Source: Nocardia albiluteola (GTDB lineage: Bacteria; Actinomycetota; Actinomycetes; Mycobacteriales; Mycobacteriaceae). Taken from it: a DNA stretch of 64,000 bases. Below the pieces are notes generated by a model that was not told the DNA's origin, searched no databases, and saw nothing but the letters and a program-made list of their open reading frames with translations. Positions 19,356 to 28,032 of the stretch are shown here, one piece after another (position 1 is the stretch's first letter; each line of letters begins with the position of its first letter). Where the stretch lies: contig NZ_JAHKNI010000025.1 of NCBI RefSeq assembly GCF_018860155.1, forward strand, positions 1 to 64,000, written 5' to 3'. The translations under genes were made by a program, and so were the position numbers.

Positions 19356-19390
19356 GAGCTAATGGGACTCGAACCCCTAACCCCCCACGC
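19354..19390 (-). other. tRNA 3'-end fragment (possible attachment-site relic)
   Basis: Read on the minus strand the sequence ends GGTTCGAGTCCCATTAGCTCCA: a T-arm with the invariant TTCGA loop followed by an acceptor 3' strand. The rest of a tRNA (anticodon arm, 5' acceptor strand) is not found upstream. The T stem has one mismatch. Together with the terminator-like hairpin just beyond, this looks like the piece of a tRNA gene that integrating elements leave behind. Confidence 0.5.
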
Positions 19391-19449
19391 AGGCGTGGTG
19401 ACGGCCCGCGTGGTTGTGCGCGGTCGAGCTCGGTGACTTTCAGGGCTGG

Positions 19450-20514
19450 TCAGGCGCGACGATTCTCCGCTTCGGATTCGACCGCGGCACGGATGTGGCT
19501 GATTGATGCCACGTCGGTCGTCGCTGAACAAGGCGCCTCACAGGGCTGTTGGCTGCACCCCTGGCTGGATTGCTTCCCGCAGAGGGGACTTCTGAATGGG
19601 CAGGCCACCCTGTCATCTGACCTTGCAGCAGTCCCGCGCCTCGTGGACACGGACCCGGTGAGCGACTCGGTCACCGGTGTCGTGCACGGATGTGCGAGCC
19701 GTTCGACGGCTCGACCGGTGACATACCCGGAGAGGCTGTCGATCACGCGGTCCTGCGCGGCGAGCCGCTGTTCCATTCGCCGGCATTCGCGCAGCACGGC
19801 CTCGGCGTCGAGGAAGGTCTGTTCGGATCGGCGGTCACCAGCGCGGCCGAGTACGTCCTGGCCGACCGTGATCACGATCATGAACAGCAGTTGCGCGAGA
19901 GTCGACAGAAAGGTCATGAACAGGAACGGGTATCGATCGAAGCGCTGGATTCCGGCCTGCGGCAACAGAATCCACAGCAGCTGCGATCCCGCCGCCAAAT
20001 AGAACGCCCAGATGCTGCCCAATTTGGTGGTGAGCCAGGCCGCGATCCGATCGTTGCGGGTCACCACCCGCTCGGCAGCCCGGGGCGGATGCTGCACCTG
20101 ATGTCTTTCGGTCCGGGGCTGGCGGTTCGACTCCAGCAGGCTGAGGCTGCGCCACAGCACCTCATCCTGCCGGTCCAAGTGCGCCTGTAGGTCGGCGACC
20201 TGCCGGAAGATCGCCTCGGTGTGCTCGTAGGTCTGCACCGCGCGCCGCTCCGCGTCGGCGCTCAGAACGCGCTGGCCGACCAGAATGATCAGGCACAGCA
20301 CCAGTTGCGCCGCGTTGTTCAGGAACAACAGAAACGGGAACGGGTATGGGTCGGCTCGATGCAGCGGACCCCACCAGGTCGCCAGGGCCATGTACCCGCT
20401 GAAAACGACGAGCACCGCGTACACGGCGGGCATCGATCCCACCCAGCGGGTCACCGCGGCGGCAACGGCATCGTTCACCCGGATCCGTTGCTCACCTGTC
20501 CAATCTCCTTGCAT
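19450..20514 (-). CDS. membrane protein with two DUF1003-like units
   Basis: A 354-residue protein in which the same unit occurs twice: residues about 10-110 and 150-250 each contain a pair of transmembrane helices with YPF-x-FL-x-FLS/NNAAQL and a VGQ-V/D-LSAD/GRAGDRR motif, then a helical cytoplasmic stretch. DUF1003 proteins usually have one unit. The last 90 residues are Cys/Ser-rich and unlike the rest, so the C-terminus may be altered. ATG 20514 is used; AAGGAG lies just inside the frame, so a later start is possible. Function unknown. Confidence 0.75.
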   Translation of the reverse strand: MQGDWTGEQRIRVNDAVAAAVTRWVGSMPAVYAVLVVFSGYMALATWWGPLHRADPYPFPFLLFLNNAAQLVLCLIILVGQRVLSADAERRAVQTYEHTEAIFRQVADLQAHLDRQDEVLWRSLSLLESNRQPRTERHQVQHPPRAAERVVTRNDRIAAWLTTKLGSIWAFYLAAGSQLLWILLPQAGIQRFDRYPFLFMTFLSTLAQLLFMIVITVGQDVLGRAGDRRSEQTFLDAEAVLRECRRMEQRLAAQDRVIDSLSGYVTGRAVERLAHPCTTPVTESLTGSVSTRRGTAARSDDRVACPFRSPLCGKQSSQGCSQQPCEAPCSATTDVASISHIRAAVESEAENRRA

Positions 20515-20664
20515 GTAATTCCGTTACACCCCAATACAGTTCGAGCCGTTCACCAGTGCCCCTCGACCCATTCCGAAGACCCGGCGGGCCGACCCGAGGT
20601 CGGCCGCCGGGCATCCGAATCCGAGATCGGTGAACGCGTCCCGATACATTCGACGCATGGCCCG

Positions 20665-23016
20665 CTACTGGCGGGCCATGGCCGCGCGGATCTCGCCTTC
20701 CGTGTCGGTGATCGAGGTGCCGGAGACGTCGATCGTCACGGTGTGCAGGGTTCCGGTGAACCGGAACGGGGCCTCGTAGTCCACGGTCACCGCCGAGCCT
20801 GGATTGGCACCGCAGTGCAGCCCGCCTGGATTGAAGACGATCGGTGTGGTGACGGGGAAATCGGCGTGACCGATGAGACGGCCGTCGAGATAGAGCGACG
20901 CCCGACCGGGTGCTCCCTTGCCCGCGAGGAAATCCGGCAGCCCGGTGGGCTGGAACTCGAATCCCAGGCGATGGCGCCCAGCGGGAATCGGCTCGTCGGA
21001 GGACACGGTGAACCAGGACCGGCGCACGTAATTGTGCACGTAGTGCAGTCGGCCGTGCTGCAGGTAGAACGACCAGCCGCCGGTGTAGGCGCCTTCGCAC
21101 AGCAGCACCCCTTCCGCTCCGGCGGCGGGAATATCGACGTCGGCGATGATCTGGTGCCGCCGATTGAAAAGCCTGGGAGACAGTGCCGCCGGGAGCATCT
21201 GGGTGCCGGGCCGCAAGGTGTACCTGGTGCGGTTGTCCGTGAGTTGTGGCCGCTCGTCCAGCATTCTGATCACTCCCCTGCCGTCGACCGGGAACACCTG
21301 GTATTTCCCGGCTTCCGCGTACCACAGACGGATCAGCTCGGCGAGCTTCTCGGGGTATTGGGCAGCCACATCGGTGTTCTCGGTGAAGTCCTCGGCAATG
21401 TGGTAGAGCTCCCAATGCCCGGCATCGAGTTCGGCGAGGTCCTGGGCGGTGATCGGCGCGCCGAAGGGACGTTCGGACTCGGCGAACGACGGGCCCGGCC
21501 AGGGGCATACGGCCCGCCAGCCGTCGTGATCGATCGCGCGGTGTCCGAGCATCTCGAAATACTGGGTGCGACGGCGGGCCGGTGCCGCGGGGTCGTCGAG
21601 AGTGTGCGCGAAACTGACACCGTGCATCGGGGTTTGCGCGACGCCGTTGATCGTGTCCGGCGGCTCGATGCCGAGCAGGTCCAGAACGGTGGGCGCGATA
21701 TCGATGAGGTGCGCGTACTGGGTTCGCACCTCGCCGCGCGATTCGATACCGCGCGGCCAGTGGATGAGGAACGGATCGCTGGTGCCGCCGCGGTAGGTCT
21801 CACGCTTCCACCGCCGGAACGGGGCGTTGCCGGCCCAGGTCCAGCCCCACGGATAGTGGTTGAAGGTGGTGGGCCCGCCGAGGTCGTCGATATCCGCGAG
21901 GCTATCCTCCACCGGCTCTTGCGCGTTGTTGAAGAACTGCGCCTCATTGGTGGTGCCGGTGACGCCGCCTTCCGAGCTGGCGCCGTTGTCGGAGACCACC
22001 GCGATGATGGTGTTCTCGAATTCGCCGATCTCCCTCAGGAAGTCGATCACCCGGCCGATGTGATGGTCGGTGTGCGTGAGGAACCCGGCGTAGACCTCCA
22101 TCATGCGGGCGGCCAGCCGGCGCGCGTCGGGGCTGAGGGAGTTCCAGTCCGGTACGTCGGGATCCCGCTGTGACAGTTCGGCATCGGCCGGGATGATGCC
22201 CAGCCGCTGCTGTTCGGCGAACACCGTCTCCCGGTACGCCTCCCAGCCGTCGTCGAAGCGGCCCTGGTATCGGTCGGCCCATTCCCGTGGCACGTGGTGC
22301 GGAGCGTGGGCGGCCGCGGGGCAGAAGTAAAGAAAGAACGGTTTCTCCGGCGCCGCCTGCCTGGCGTCGGCGATGAATTGAATCGCCTTGTCCGCCAAGT
22401 CCTCGGTCAGGTGATAGCCCTCTTCCGGGGAGCGATCCGGCTCGATCTGGTGGTTGTCGTAAACCAGGTCGGGATACCACTGGCTGGTGTCGCCGCCCAT
22501 GAACCCGTAGAAGCGTTCAAAGCCACGCCCGAGGGGCCAGCGGTCGTACGGTCCGGCGGCCGACTCCTGATCGCTGGGCGTCAGATGCCATTTGCCGACG
22601 GCGTATGTGTTGTAGCCGTGTGCCAGCAGGGTTTCCGAGAGAAATCCGTTGGAGAACGGGATATTGCCGTCGTATCCGGGGTAGCCGGTGGCGAATTCGG
22701 TGATCGACGCCATGGCGTTGGCGTGGTGGTTGCGTCCGGTCATGATGCACGAGCGCGACGGCGAGCACAGGGCGGTGGTGTGCATATTGCTGTAGAGCAG
22801 GCCACCAGCCGCCAGTTCATCGAGCCGGGGTGTGGCGATCGGGCTGCCGTAGCACCCGAGCTGTCCATAGCCGACGTCATCGAACACGATGACCACGACA
22901 TTGGGTGCGCCCGCGGCGGCCCGGACCCGCCGCGGCCATGCGGGGCTGGATTCATCGACAGTATGTCCGACTTTGCCGGGAAAGGCTGTGCCAGGGGTGT
23001 ATTCGGTCAAGGCCAT
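20665..23016 (-). CDS. arylsulfatase (type I, formylglycine-dependent)
   Basis: A 783-residue sulfatase from ATG 23014-23016, with GGAGAG seven bases upstream; the open frame continues upstream as a shadow. The C-S-P-S-R motif at 84-88 marks the Cys that is converted to formylglycine. Metal ligands Asp46/Asp47 are in FDDVGYG, and VGKWHL and SDNGASSEGG are also conserved. The last 250 residues form a jelly-roll-like extension (DGRLIGHADFPV), as in large actinobacterial arylsulfatases. No signal peptide is evident. It releases sulfate from aryl or alkyl sulfate esters. The divergent PucR regulator probably controls it. Confidence 0.92.
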   Translation of the reverse strand: MALTEYTPGTAFPGKVGHTVDESSPAWPRRVRAAAGAPNVVVIVFDDVGYGQLGCYGSPIATPRLDELAAGGLLYSNMHTTALCSPSRSCIMTGRNHHANAMASITEFATGYPGYDGNIPFSNGFLSETLLAHGYNTYAVGKWHLTPSDQESAAGPYDRWPLGRGFERFYGFMGGDTSQWYPDLVYDNHQIEPDRSPEEGYHLTEDLADKAIQFIADARQAAPEKPFFLYFCPAAAHAPHHVPREWADRYQGRFDDGWEAYRETVFAEQQRLGIIPADAELSQRDPDVPDWNSLSPDARRLAARMMEVYAGFLTHTDHHIGRVIDFLREIGEFENTIIAVVSDNGASSEGGVTGTTNEAQFFNNAQEPVEDSLADIDDLGGPTTFNHYPWGWTWAGNAPFRRWKRETYRGGTSDPFLIHWPRGIESRGEVRTQYAHLIDIAPTVLDLLGIEPPDTINGVAQTPMHGVSFAHTLDDPAAPARRRTQYFEMLGHRAIDHDGWRAVCPWPGPSFAESERPFGAPITAQDLAELDAGHWELYHIAEDFTENTDVAAQYPEKLAELIRLWYAEAGKYQVFPVDGRGVIRMLDERPQLTDNRTRYTLRPGTQMLPAALSPRLFNRRHQIIADVDIPAAGAEGVLLCEGAYTGGWSFYLQHGRLHYVHNYVRRSWFTVSSDEPIPAGRHRLGFEFQPTGLPDFLAGKGAPGRASLYLDGRLIGHADFPVTTPIVFNPGGLHCGANPGSAVTVDYEAPFRFTGTLHTVTIDVSGTSITDTEGEIRAAMARQ

Positions 23017-23120
23017 TGATCGACTCTCCGTTTCGAAGCATGGTGGACGGACATGGCCCCAAGCTAGGAGGGACACGGCCCGGAGCGCTCGTGTGCCGAT
23101 GCCAAAGTCTCCGCACCGGA

Positions 23121-23137
23121 TTGTCGCCACACGACAA
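23121..23137. promoter_or_regulatory. inverted repeat in the sulfatase/PucR divergent promoter
   Basis: TTGTCG, five bases, CGACAA: a perfect six-bp inverted repeat 21 bases before the PucR start, in the only gap between the two divergent genes. It is a plausible operator for that regulator. Confidence 0.35.
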
Positions 23138-23158
23138 ACACGGGTAGATTCCGCGGTC

Positions 23159-24457
23159 ATGAACATCGAGTGGTTGCCGACCGGGCGCCCCGACGCCGAG
23201 CGGTTGTGGCGCGAGGTGCTGCGGCCGATCGCGGCCGACATACGATCCGCGGCCGGGGAGCTGGCGCAGCGAACCGTCGCCCGGACGCGAGCCGAACTGC
23301 CCGACCTGTTCCCGGACACGCAGACCGTCGCCGAGCAGCTGGTCGCCACCGAAGCGGGCCTGCGGCAGCTGGCGCAGATCATGGAACTCGGCGCGGATCC
23401 ACGAGGGCTGGAACTACCGCCGTCGATCCAGGCCATCGTCCGGTCCGGCGTCCGGCGTCAGATCGCGCTGGCGGACATGATGCGGTTCTACCGCTTGGCT
23501 CAAGAGCTGCTGTGGCAGTGGATATTCGCCCGCATCGCCGCCACCGCCCGGGATGCGGCCGCCCAGTCCGCCGCCGTCGAACTGGTCACCGGATGGATCT
23601 TCGCCTACGCGGATGCGGCGATGGTCCGCGTCGAACGCATCTACGAGCTGGAGCGCGAGGCTTGGCTGCACACCGCCGCGTCGGCCCGGTCGGCGGCGAT
23701 CGAGGAAATCCTCACCGGCCGCGAACGAGACAGCCTGCGCGCATCGACACAGTTGCGGTACGAGGTGAACCGGCACCATATCGGCGCGATCATCTGGGCG
23801 GAGAGCGGGCCGGGCGACGACGCCCTGCCCGCGCTCACCGGGGCCGTCGCCGCCGTGGGGCGTCTCGTCGCGGCCGAAACCACCCTCGTCCAGCCGATGG
23901 GCACGCTCGCCGTCGCGAGCTGGGGCAGCCGGCGTGTGGCTTTCGACGACGCCGACCTCGACGCGCTGCGATCGCCGCGAGTCACGCGGGACGTTCCACC
24001 TGGCGTCGCCGTCGCCGTCGGCGAGCCGGGCCATGGGCTGGACGGGTTCCGGCGCACCCATTCGGAAGCGGCGCACGCCCGCCGCGTCGCCGCGCTGGCC
24101 CGCGGCCGTGGCGAGACCGTGACCCGATACCGGGACATCGCGGTCGCGGCGCTCGCCACCGCCGACAGCGCGCACGCGCTCGACTTCGCGACCAGGGCGC
24201 TGGGGGCACTGGCCGCAGACGACGAGTCCACCTACCGGCTGGCCGTGACCCTGGCGGTCTATCTGGACGAAAACTGCAGTCGCGTCCGCGCCGCCGAACG
24301 GCTCACCGTCCACCCCAACACGGTCGCGTACCGGGTCCGCCAAGCCGAAGCACTCCTCGGCCGCAGCGTCGGCAACGACGCCCTGGAGTTGCGGGTCGCC
24401 CTGGCGATACTGCCCACGCTGCCCGGCCTGGCCCACACCCGGTCAACGGATTTGTGA
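23159..24457 (+). CDS. PucR-family transcriptional regulator
   Basis: A 432-residue regulator from ATG 23159 (MNIEWLPTG). The N-terminal half is helical (RsbRD-like), the middle fits the degenerate GGDEF-like domain (VAVAVGEPGHGLDGFRRTH), and the C-terminus is the PucR helix-turn-helix (RAAERLTVHPNTVAYRVRQAE) near residue 385. It is divergent from the arylsulfatase with a 142-bp shared promoter region, so local control is likely. The ligand is unknown. Confidence 0.88.
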   Translation: MNIEWLPTGRPDAERLWREVLRPIAADIRSAAGELAQRTVARTRAELPDLFPDTQTVAEQLVATEAGLRQLAQIMELGADPRGLELPPSIQAIVRSGVRRQIALADMMRFYRLAQELLWQWIFARIAATARDAAAQSAAVELVTGWIFAYADAAMVRVERIYELEREAWLHTAASARSAAIEEILTGRERDSLRASTQLRYEVNRHHIGAIIWAESGPGDDALPALTGAVAAVGRLVAAETTLVQPMGTLAVASWGSRRVAFDDADLDALRSPRVTRDVPPGVAVAVGEPGHGLDGFRRTHSEAAHARRVAALARGRGETVTRYRDIAVAALATADSAHALDFATRALGALAADDESTYRLAVTLAVYLDENCSRVRAAERLTVHPNTVAYRVRQAEALLGRSVGNDALELRVALAILPTLPGLAHTRSTDL

Positions 24458-24548
24458 TCCGGCGACAATCAGCGAGCATACCAACCGCCGCGCCGATGCC
24501 GCGGACCGACACCGGGTTCGCAACGACCGGCGACCGGCTGCGCCGCCT

Positions 24549-24989
24549 TCACGGTCGAACGGATCCCGCACCCGCCGGTGGGACGGTCAGGTGCCGGTGC
24601 AGCAGCGGACCGCCGACCCCGATGGCAAGCGCGAGCGCGAGGCCGACGAGCCCATGGACCCCAGGCAGCGTCGGCTCGAACAGCCAGGTCGCCAGCATCG
24701 CGGCCGCGACGAGGACGGCCTTCGCTGCCGCGAGCCGAAGCAGGGATATCCGGGGAGCGGTGGCGGGCCGACCGGCCTCCCACCGCCGCCTGATCAGATG
24801 CGCACCGGTCGGGACGACCAGCAGCACGGCCCCCAGCCGGAGGCCGTGCTCCCACAACGGCCCGGTCTGCAGCACCCACAGCAGGCCGACCACGACGCCG
24901 ACGATCAAGTATCCGGCCCACATCAACACCGCCACCCGGCGCGCCCTCCGGGCCGAAATATGCTCCGGTGCACGGCTTTCCACGAACAT
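24549..24989 (-). CDS. hypothetical membrane protein (146 aa)
   Basis: ATG 24987-24989 has GGGAGG five bases upstream. The product has about four hydrophobic helices: VLMWAGYLIVGVVVGLLWVL, LRLGAVLLVVPTGAHL, AAKAVLVAAAMLATWLF and GLVGLALALAIGVGG. This size and layout fit small DUF-type actinobacterial membrane proteins. It converges on the PucR gene. Role unknown. Confidence 0.7.
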   Translation of the reverse strand: MFVESRAPEHISARRARRVAVLMWAGYLIVGVVVGLLWVLQTGPLWEHGLRLGAVLLVVPTGAHLIRRRWEAGRPATAPRISLLRLAAAKAVLVAAAMLATWLFEPTLPGVHGLVGLALALAIGVGGPLLHRHLTVPPAGAGSVRP

Positions 24990-25118
24990 TGGGCCTCCCT
25001 CACACTCGGACGACGGCCGATCGGGCGGCAGCCCCGCCGACCGGCGGAATCGCGAGGCGAGTGCGACGCGTCCGTACTCGCCCCCTGCCGCGGAATCACT
25101 TCGCCGACGCATCCGCTT

Positions 25119-25322
25119 TCACCAGTGACGTCGCGTCGAAACGTGCGGTGTGCCGTCGCCGATCTGGGCGCCCGAGACGTCACGCAGCATGGCTTGCAAC
25201 GGCATCTCCTCCGACCAGCCGAGATACCCGTGCGGGACGACGGCGTCGTTGATCTCGGCGAACGCGGCCTGGGGCGCCCACCACTTGAAAGGATTCACGG
25301 TTCGTCTCTGTTCGATGCTCAT
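25119..25322 (-). CDS. short hypothetical protein, possibly a truncated gene
   Basis: A 67-residue frame from ATG 25320-25322, directly after the aldehyde dehydrogenase stop at 25348 and in the same direction. The first 50 residues (NPFKWWAPQAAFAEI, HGYLGWSEEMPLQ) look like a conserved protein, while the end is Arg/His-rich and may follow a frameshift. I do not recognise the family. It may be the N-terminus of a lost enzyme of the same operon. Confidence 0.5.
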   Translation of the reverse strand: MSIEQRRTVNPFKWWAPQAAFAEINDAVVPHGYLGWSEEMPLQAMLRDVSGAQIGDGTPHVSTRRHW

Positions 25323-25347
25323 TGATGTTCGGGGACTTGATGTTTCG

Positions 25348-26901
25348 TCATCGGGTGCGCGCGGGCAGCCGCCACATCGACGCGCTGCCGACCGTGGCCG
25401 CCACGGCGAGCAACCAGCGCACGACCCGTGCTTTGCGCGGGCCGTACGGGTACCACAGCGGTTCCCAGGGCAGAGGGCGCACGCGTGGTGCGGTGATCGC
25501 CTGCTGACGCGTGTACTTGCGCAGTCCCGCGGCTCCGCCCAGGCGCGCACCGGATCCCGACCGCTTCCATCCGCCGTGCGGCAGCCCCATCTCGAAGAGA
25601 TTGGCGACCACATCGTCGACGTTGACCGCGCCGACCTCGAGCGCACGGGCGATCCGCTCGCCGCGGGCCCGGTCTCGGGTCCATACCGACGCCGACAAGC
25701 CGTATCCCGACTGATTCGCGCGCCGGACGGCTTCGTCGGCGTCGGCGACCTTGACGATCGGAATGGTCGGCCCGAAGGTCTCCTCGCGCATGCACGACAT
25801 CGTGTCGTCGACGTCGACGAGCACGGTCGGCGCGAGAAAGGCGCCGTTGTAGCCGTCGTCGCCACCGGTGAGCGCTCTGGCTCCGGCGTCGAGCGCCTCA
25901 TCGATATGACGCTGCGCGATCGCGCGCTGGGCCGGTGTGGCCATGGCGCCGAGGTCCACGGTGTGGTGCACGCGGTCGTCGCCCTGGCGCAGCGCGGCGA
26001 CCTGGTCCACCAGACGCGCGACGAATTCGTCGTGGATCGGCGCTTCGACGTAGACCCGCTCGATCGAGACGCACGCCTGGCCCGAGTTGAGCAGTGCGCC
26101 CCAGGCGATTCCGCGCACCGCGCGATCGAGGTCCGCGTCGGCCAGCACGATTGCCGGATCCTTGCCCCCGAGTTCCAGGCTGTAGGGGATCATCCGGTCC
26201 ACGCATCGGTGCGCGATGGCCTGCCCGGTGCGGGTGGACCCGGTGAACTGGACGTAGTCCACGTTCTCCACCACCGCGGACCCGGTCACGCCGTCGCCGG
26301 TCACCACGGCGAACACCGCCGGCGCCCCGATCTCCCGCCAGCCTCGCTGCAATTCCAGCGCGGTCAGCGGCGTCACCTCCGATGGCTTGAGCAGCACCGC
26401 CGCGCCGGCGAGCAGGGCGGTGACGGCGTCCGCGCCGGGAATCAGCATCGGGAAGTTCCACGGCGAGATCACACCCACCACGGGGTAGGGACGGTGGATC
26501 CGCGTCATCCGCTTCGGCGCGCTCAGCAGTCCCGACGGCCGGATGCGTTCGTCGGCGAGGAATTCCGTTGCGTGCCGGGCGAAATAGCTGATCGCCTCGG
26601 CCACGAACGGCAGTTCGATCTCCGCCTCGGCGCGCGGCTTGCCCGACTCGGACTGCAGTACGTCAGCGATCCGATCCTGTTGCGCAAGCAGCCAGTCGCG
26701 CAGCTCGCGCAGCCATCCGGCCCGGGCCGCGGACCCGATCGCCTCCCATTCCCGTTGCTGCTCACGCAGTTCCCGGACGATCGCGGCCACCGCCTCGGGC
26801 CGCTCGTTCGGCACCTTCGCAAGTACCGTGCCGTGGATCGGAGACAGCACCTCGATCTCGCCGGTACCGAAGGGGTGCTGTGCCGTGTCCGACCCGCTCA
26901 T
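25348..26901 (-). CDS. aldehyde dehydrogenase family protein
   Basis: A 517-residue NAD(P)-dependent aldehyde dehydrogenase starting at ATG 26899-26901, which overlaps the stop of the upstream gene by four bases. The catalytic residues are all present: Asn149 in PWNF, Glu243 in LELGGKDP and Cys277 in SGQACVSI. It resembles the succinate-semialdehyde/aryl-aldehyde branch. The C-terminal 40 residues extend beyond the core with a hydrophobic stretch (VVRWLLAVAATVG) that may anchor it to the membrane. It should oxidise an aldehyde to an acid; the substrate is not evident. Confidence 0.9.
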   Translation of the reverse strand: MSGSDTAQHPFGTGEIEVLSPIHGTVLAKVPNERPEAVAAIVRELREQQREWEAIGSAARAGWLRELRDWLLAQQDRIADVLQSESGKPRAEAEIELPFVAEAISYFARHATEFLADERIRPSGLLSAPKRMTRIHRPYPVVGVISPWNFPMLIPGADAVTALLAGAAVLLKPSEVTPLTALELQRGWREIGAPAVFAVVTGDGVTGSAVVENVDYVQFTGSTRTGQAIAHRCVDRMIPYSLELGGKDPAIVLADADLDRAVRGIAWGALLNSGQACVSIERVYVEAPIHDEFVARLVDQVAALRQGDDRVHHTVDLGAMATPAQRAIAQRHIDEALDAGARALTGGDDGYNGAFLAPTVLVDVDDTMSCMREETFGPTIPIVKVADADEAVRRANQSGYGLSASVWTRDRARGERIARALEVGAVNVDDVVANLFEMGLPHGGWKRSGSGARLGGAAGLRKYTRQQAITAPRVRPLPWEPLWYPYGPRKARVVRWLLAVAATVGSASMWRLPARTR

Positions 26902-27905
26902 GCCGCACCGCCGGTGAGTCGCCGGTGGTAGCGCTCTCGGAGCACGGGGTCGACGGTCGAGATGCCCGTCATCCACTTCGGCATTCGTGTTCCGGCGGAC
27001 AGCTCGGTGCGCACCACGCCGGGCAGGACGAGCGTGACGGCGATGCCGTCGGCGCGCAGCTCGCGCTCGAGCGTTTCGGTGAACCCGATGACGAAACGCT
27101 TTGTCCCGCAATAGGTGGCCAGACCCGGCAGTACCGTCACGCCGGCCAGCGACGCGATGTTGACGAGGTGCCCGCTGCCCCGCGGCCGGAACCGCTCGAC
27201 GGCGAGGCGGGAACCGGTGAGTACGCCGTTCACGTTGATGTCCACCATCCGCGCGGTCATCGCGGAATCCTCGTCAGAGAACAATCCGGTCGGCATGATG
27301 CCGGCGTTGTTCACGAGCATGTCGAGTGGACCCAACCCGGCCTCCGCGGCGGTGAGAAAGGCAGAGAACTTGAGGATGGCGAAAACCGTGCGCCACGCGG
27401 CCTCGAAATCGAAGTCCGGGCGTCCGGCCGACTCCAATTCGGCCAGACTCATGATCTCGGCTTCGTCCCGGTCTTCGTCGACGCAGACGACGTGCTGGAC
27501 CTTGCCGTCGCGACGCGCCTCGAGCACTTTCGGCAGGAACTGCGCCTCGCACACGACAACGGTGTTCTCGGCGTTGGCGAACAGGTAGCCGATCTGCTCG
27601 ACGCTGCTGGCGTTGTAGATCGAGAACGGGGTCGCGCCAAGGTGATAGGCGGCGGTGTCGACCAGGTGGAATTCGGGCCGGTTGGTCAGCATGAGCGCGA
27701 CGATGTCGCCGCGGGAGACGCCGAGGACCGCCAGTCCCGCGCCGATGCGCCGGACGCGCTGGGCGTATTCGCGCCAGGTGATCGACACCGCGCCGTCCGA
27801 GGTTCGCAACGCGATCTGGTCGGCGCGGGCCGCCGCGGTGGCCTGAAAGAGTTCGCAGAAGCTGCCGGCCGCGCGTATCCGCTCGATCGCCGTTGACTCG
27901 GGCAT
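26898..27905 (-). CDS. chimeric gene: N-terminal part of a CoA ligase joined to C-terminal part of an SDR
   Basis: One intact 335-codon frame with two unrelated halves. Residues 1 to about 175 match the beginning of an AMP-forming acyl-CoA ligase (LFQATAAARADQIALR, ITWREYAQRVRRIGAGL, LMLTNRPEFHLVD) but stop before the YTSGTTG ATP loop. From about 190 it is a short-chain dehydrogenase: NNAG 199-202, Ser252, Tyr265 and Lys269, without the cofactor motif TGxxxGxG. The join is near 27360-27385. Neither half can be catalytically complete. It looks like an in-frame deletion between two adjacent genes. It is translationally coupled to the aldehyde dehydrogenase gene. Confidence 0.8.
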   Translation of the reverse strand: MPESTAIERIRAAGSFCELFQATAAARADQIALRTSDGAVSITWREYAQRVRRIGAGLAVLGVSRGDIVALMLTNRPEFHLVDTAAYHLGATPFSIYNASSVEQIGYLFANAENTVVVCEAQFLPKVLEARRDGKVQHVVCVDEDRDEAEIMSLAELESAGRPDFDFEAAWRTVFAILKFSAFLTAAEAGLGPLDMLVNNAGIMPTGLFSDEDSAMTARMVDINVNGVLTGSRLAVERFRPRGSGHLVNIASLAGVTVLPGLATYCGTKRFVIGFTETLERELRADGIAVTLVLPGVVRTELSAGTRMPKWMTGISTVDPVLRERYHRRLTGGAA

Positions 27906-27922
27906 AGGAATCCTTCAGCAGA

Positions 27923-27964
27923 TGGGTACGTGTATCGGTAACTTAGTACCCAAATGTGTACCCA
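27923..27964. promoter_or_regulatory. three GTACCCA heptamers, probable TetR operator
   Basis: TGGGTAC at 27923-27929 and GTACCCA at 27946-27952 form a perfect 7-bp inverted repeat, and a second direct GTACCCA lies at 27958-27964. The cluster is in the gap between the divergent chimeric gene and the TetR gene. Confidence 0.5.
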
Positions 27965-28032
27965 GTCAAGGGTCTCTGTACGATGAGCACCTGAATTTCG
28001 AGCCAAGGACAGCCGGAAGCAAAGGATCACCG

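Larger units (their letters stand above)
18654..19449. other. intergenic accessory region with gene relics
   Basis: Nearly 800 bases without an intact gene. It holds an AT-richer patch (about 18890-18990), a TPR-protein relic, the third copy of the repeat hairpin and a tRNA-like fragment, each listed separately. The mix is typical of an island edge. Confidence 0.5.

Noticed and set aside
19354..19390. Intact tRNA gene
   Set aside because: Only the T-arm and 3' acceptor strand are present; no matching 5' acceptor strand or anticodon arm upstream.
20221..22173. Long plus-strand open frame opposite the arylsulfatase
   Set aside because: Low-complexity Gly/Arg/Val composition and no motif; the sulfatase frame carries the CSPSR active site.
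23170..25128. Long plus-strand open frame overlapping the PucR gene
   Set aside because: Arg-rich shadow of the PucR frame, running across two genes of opposite strand.
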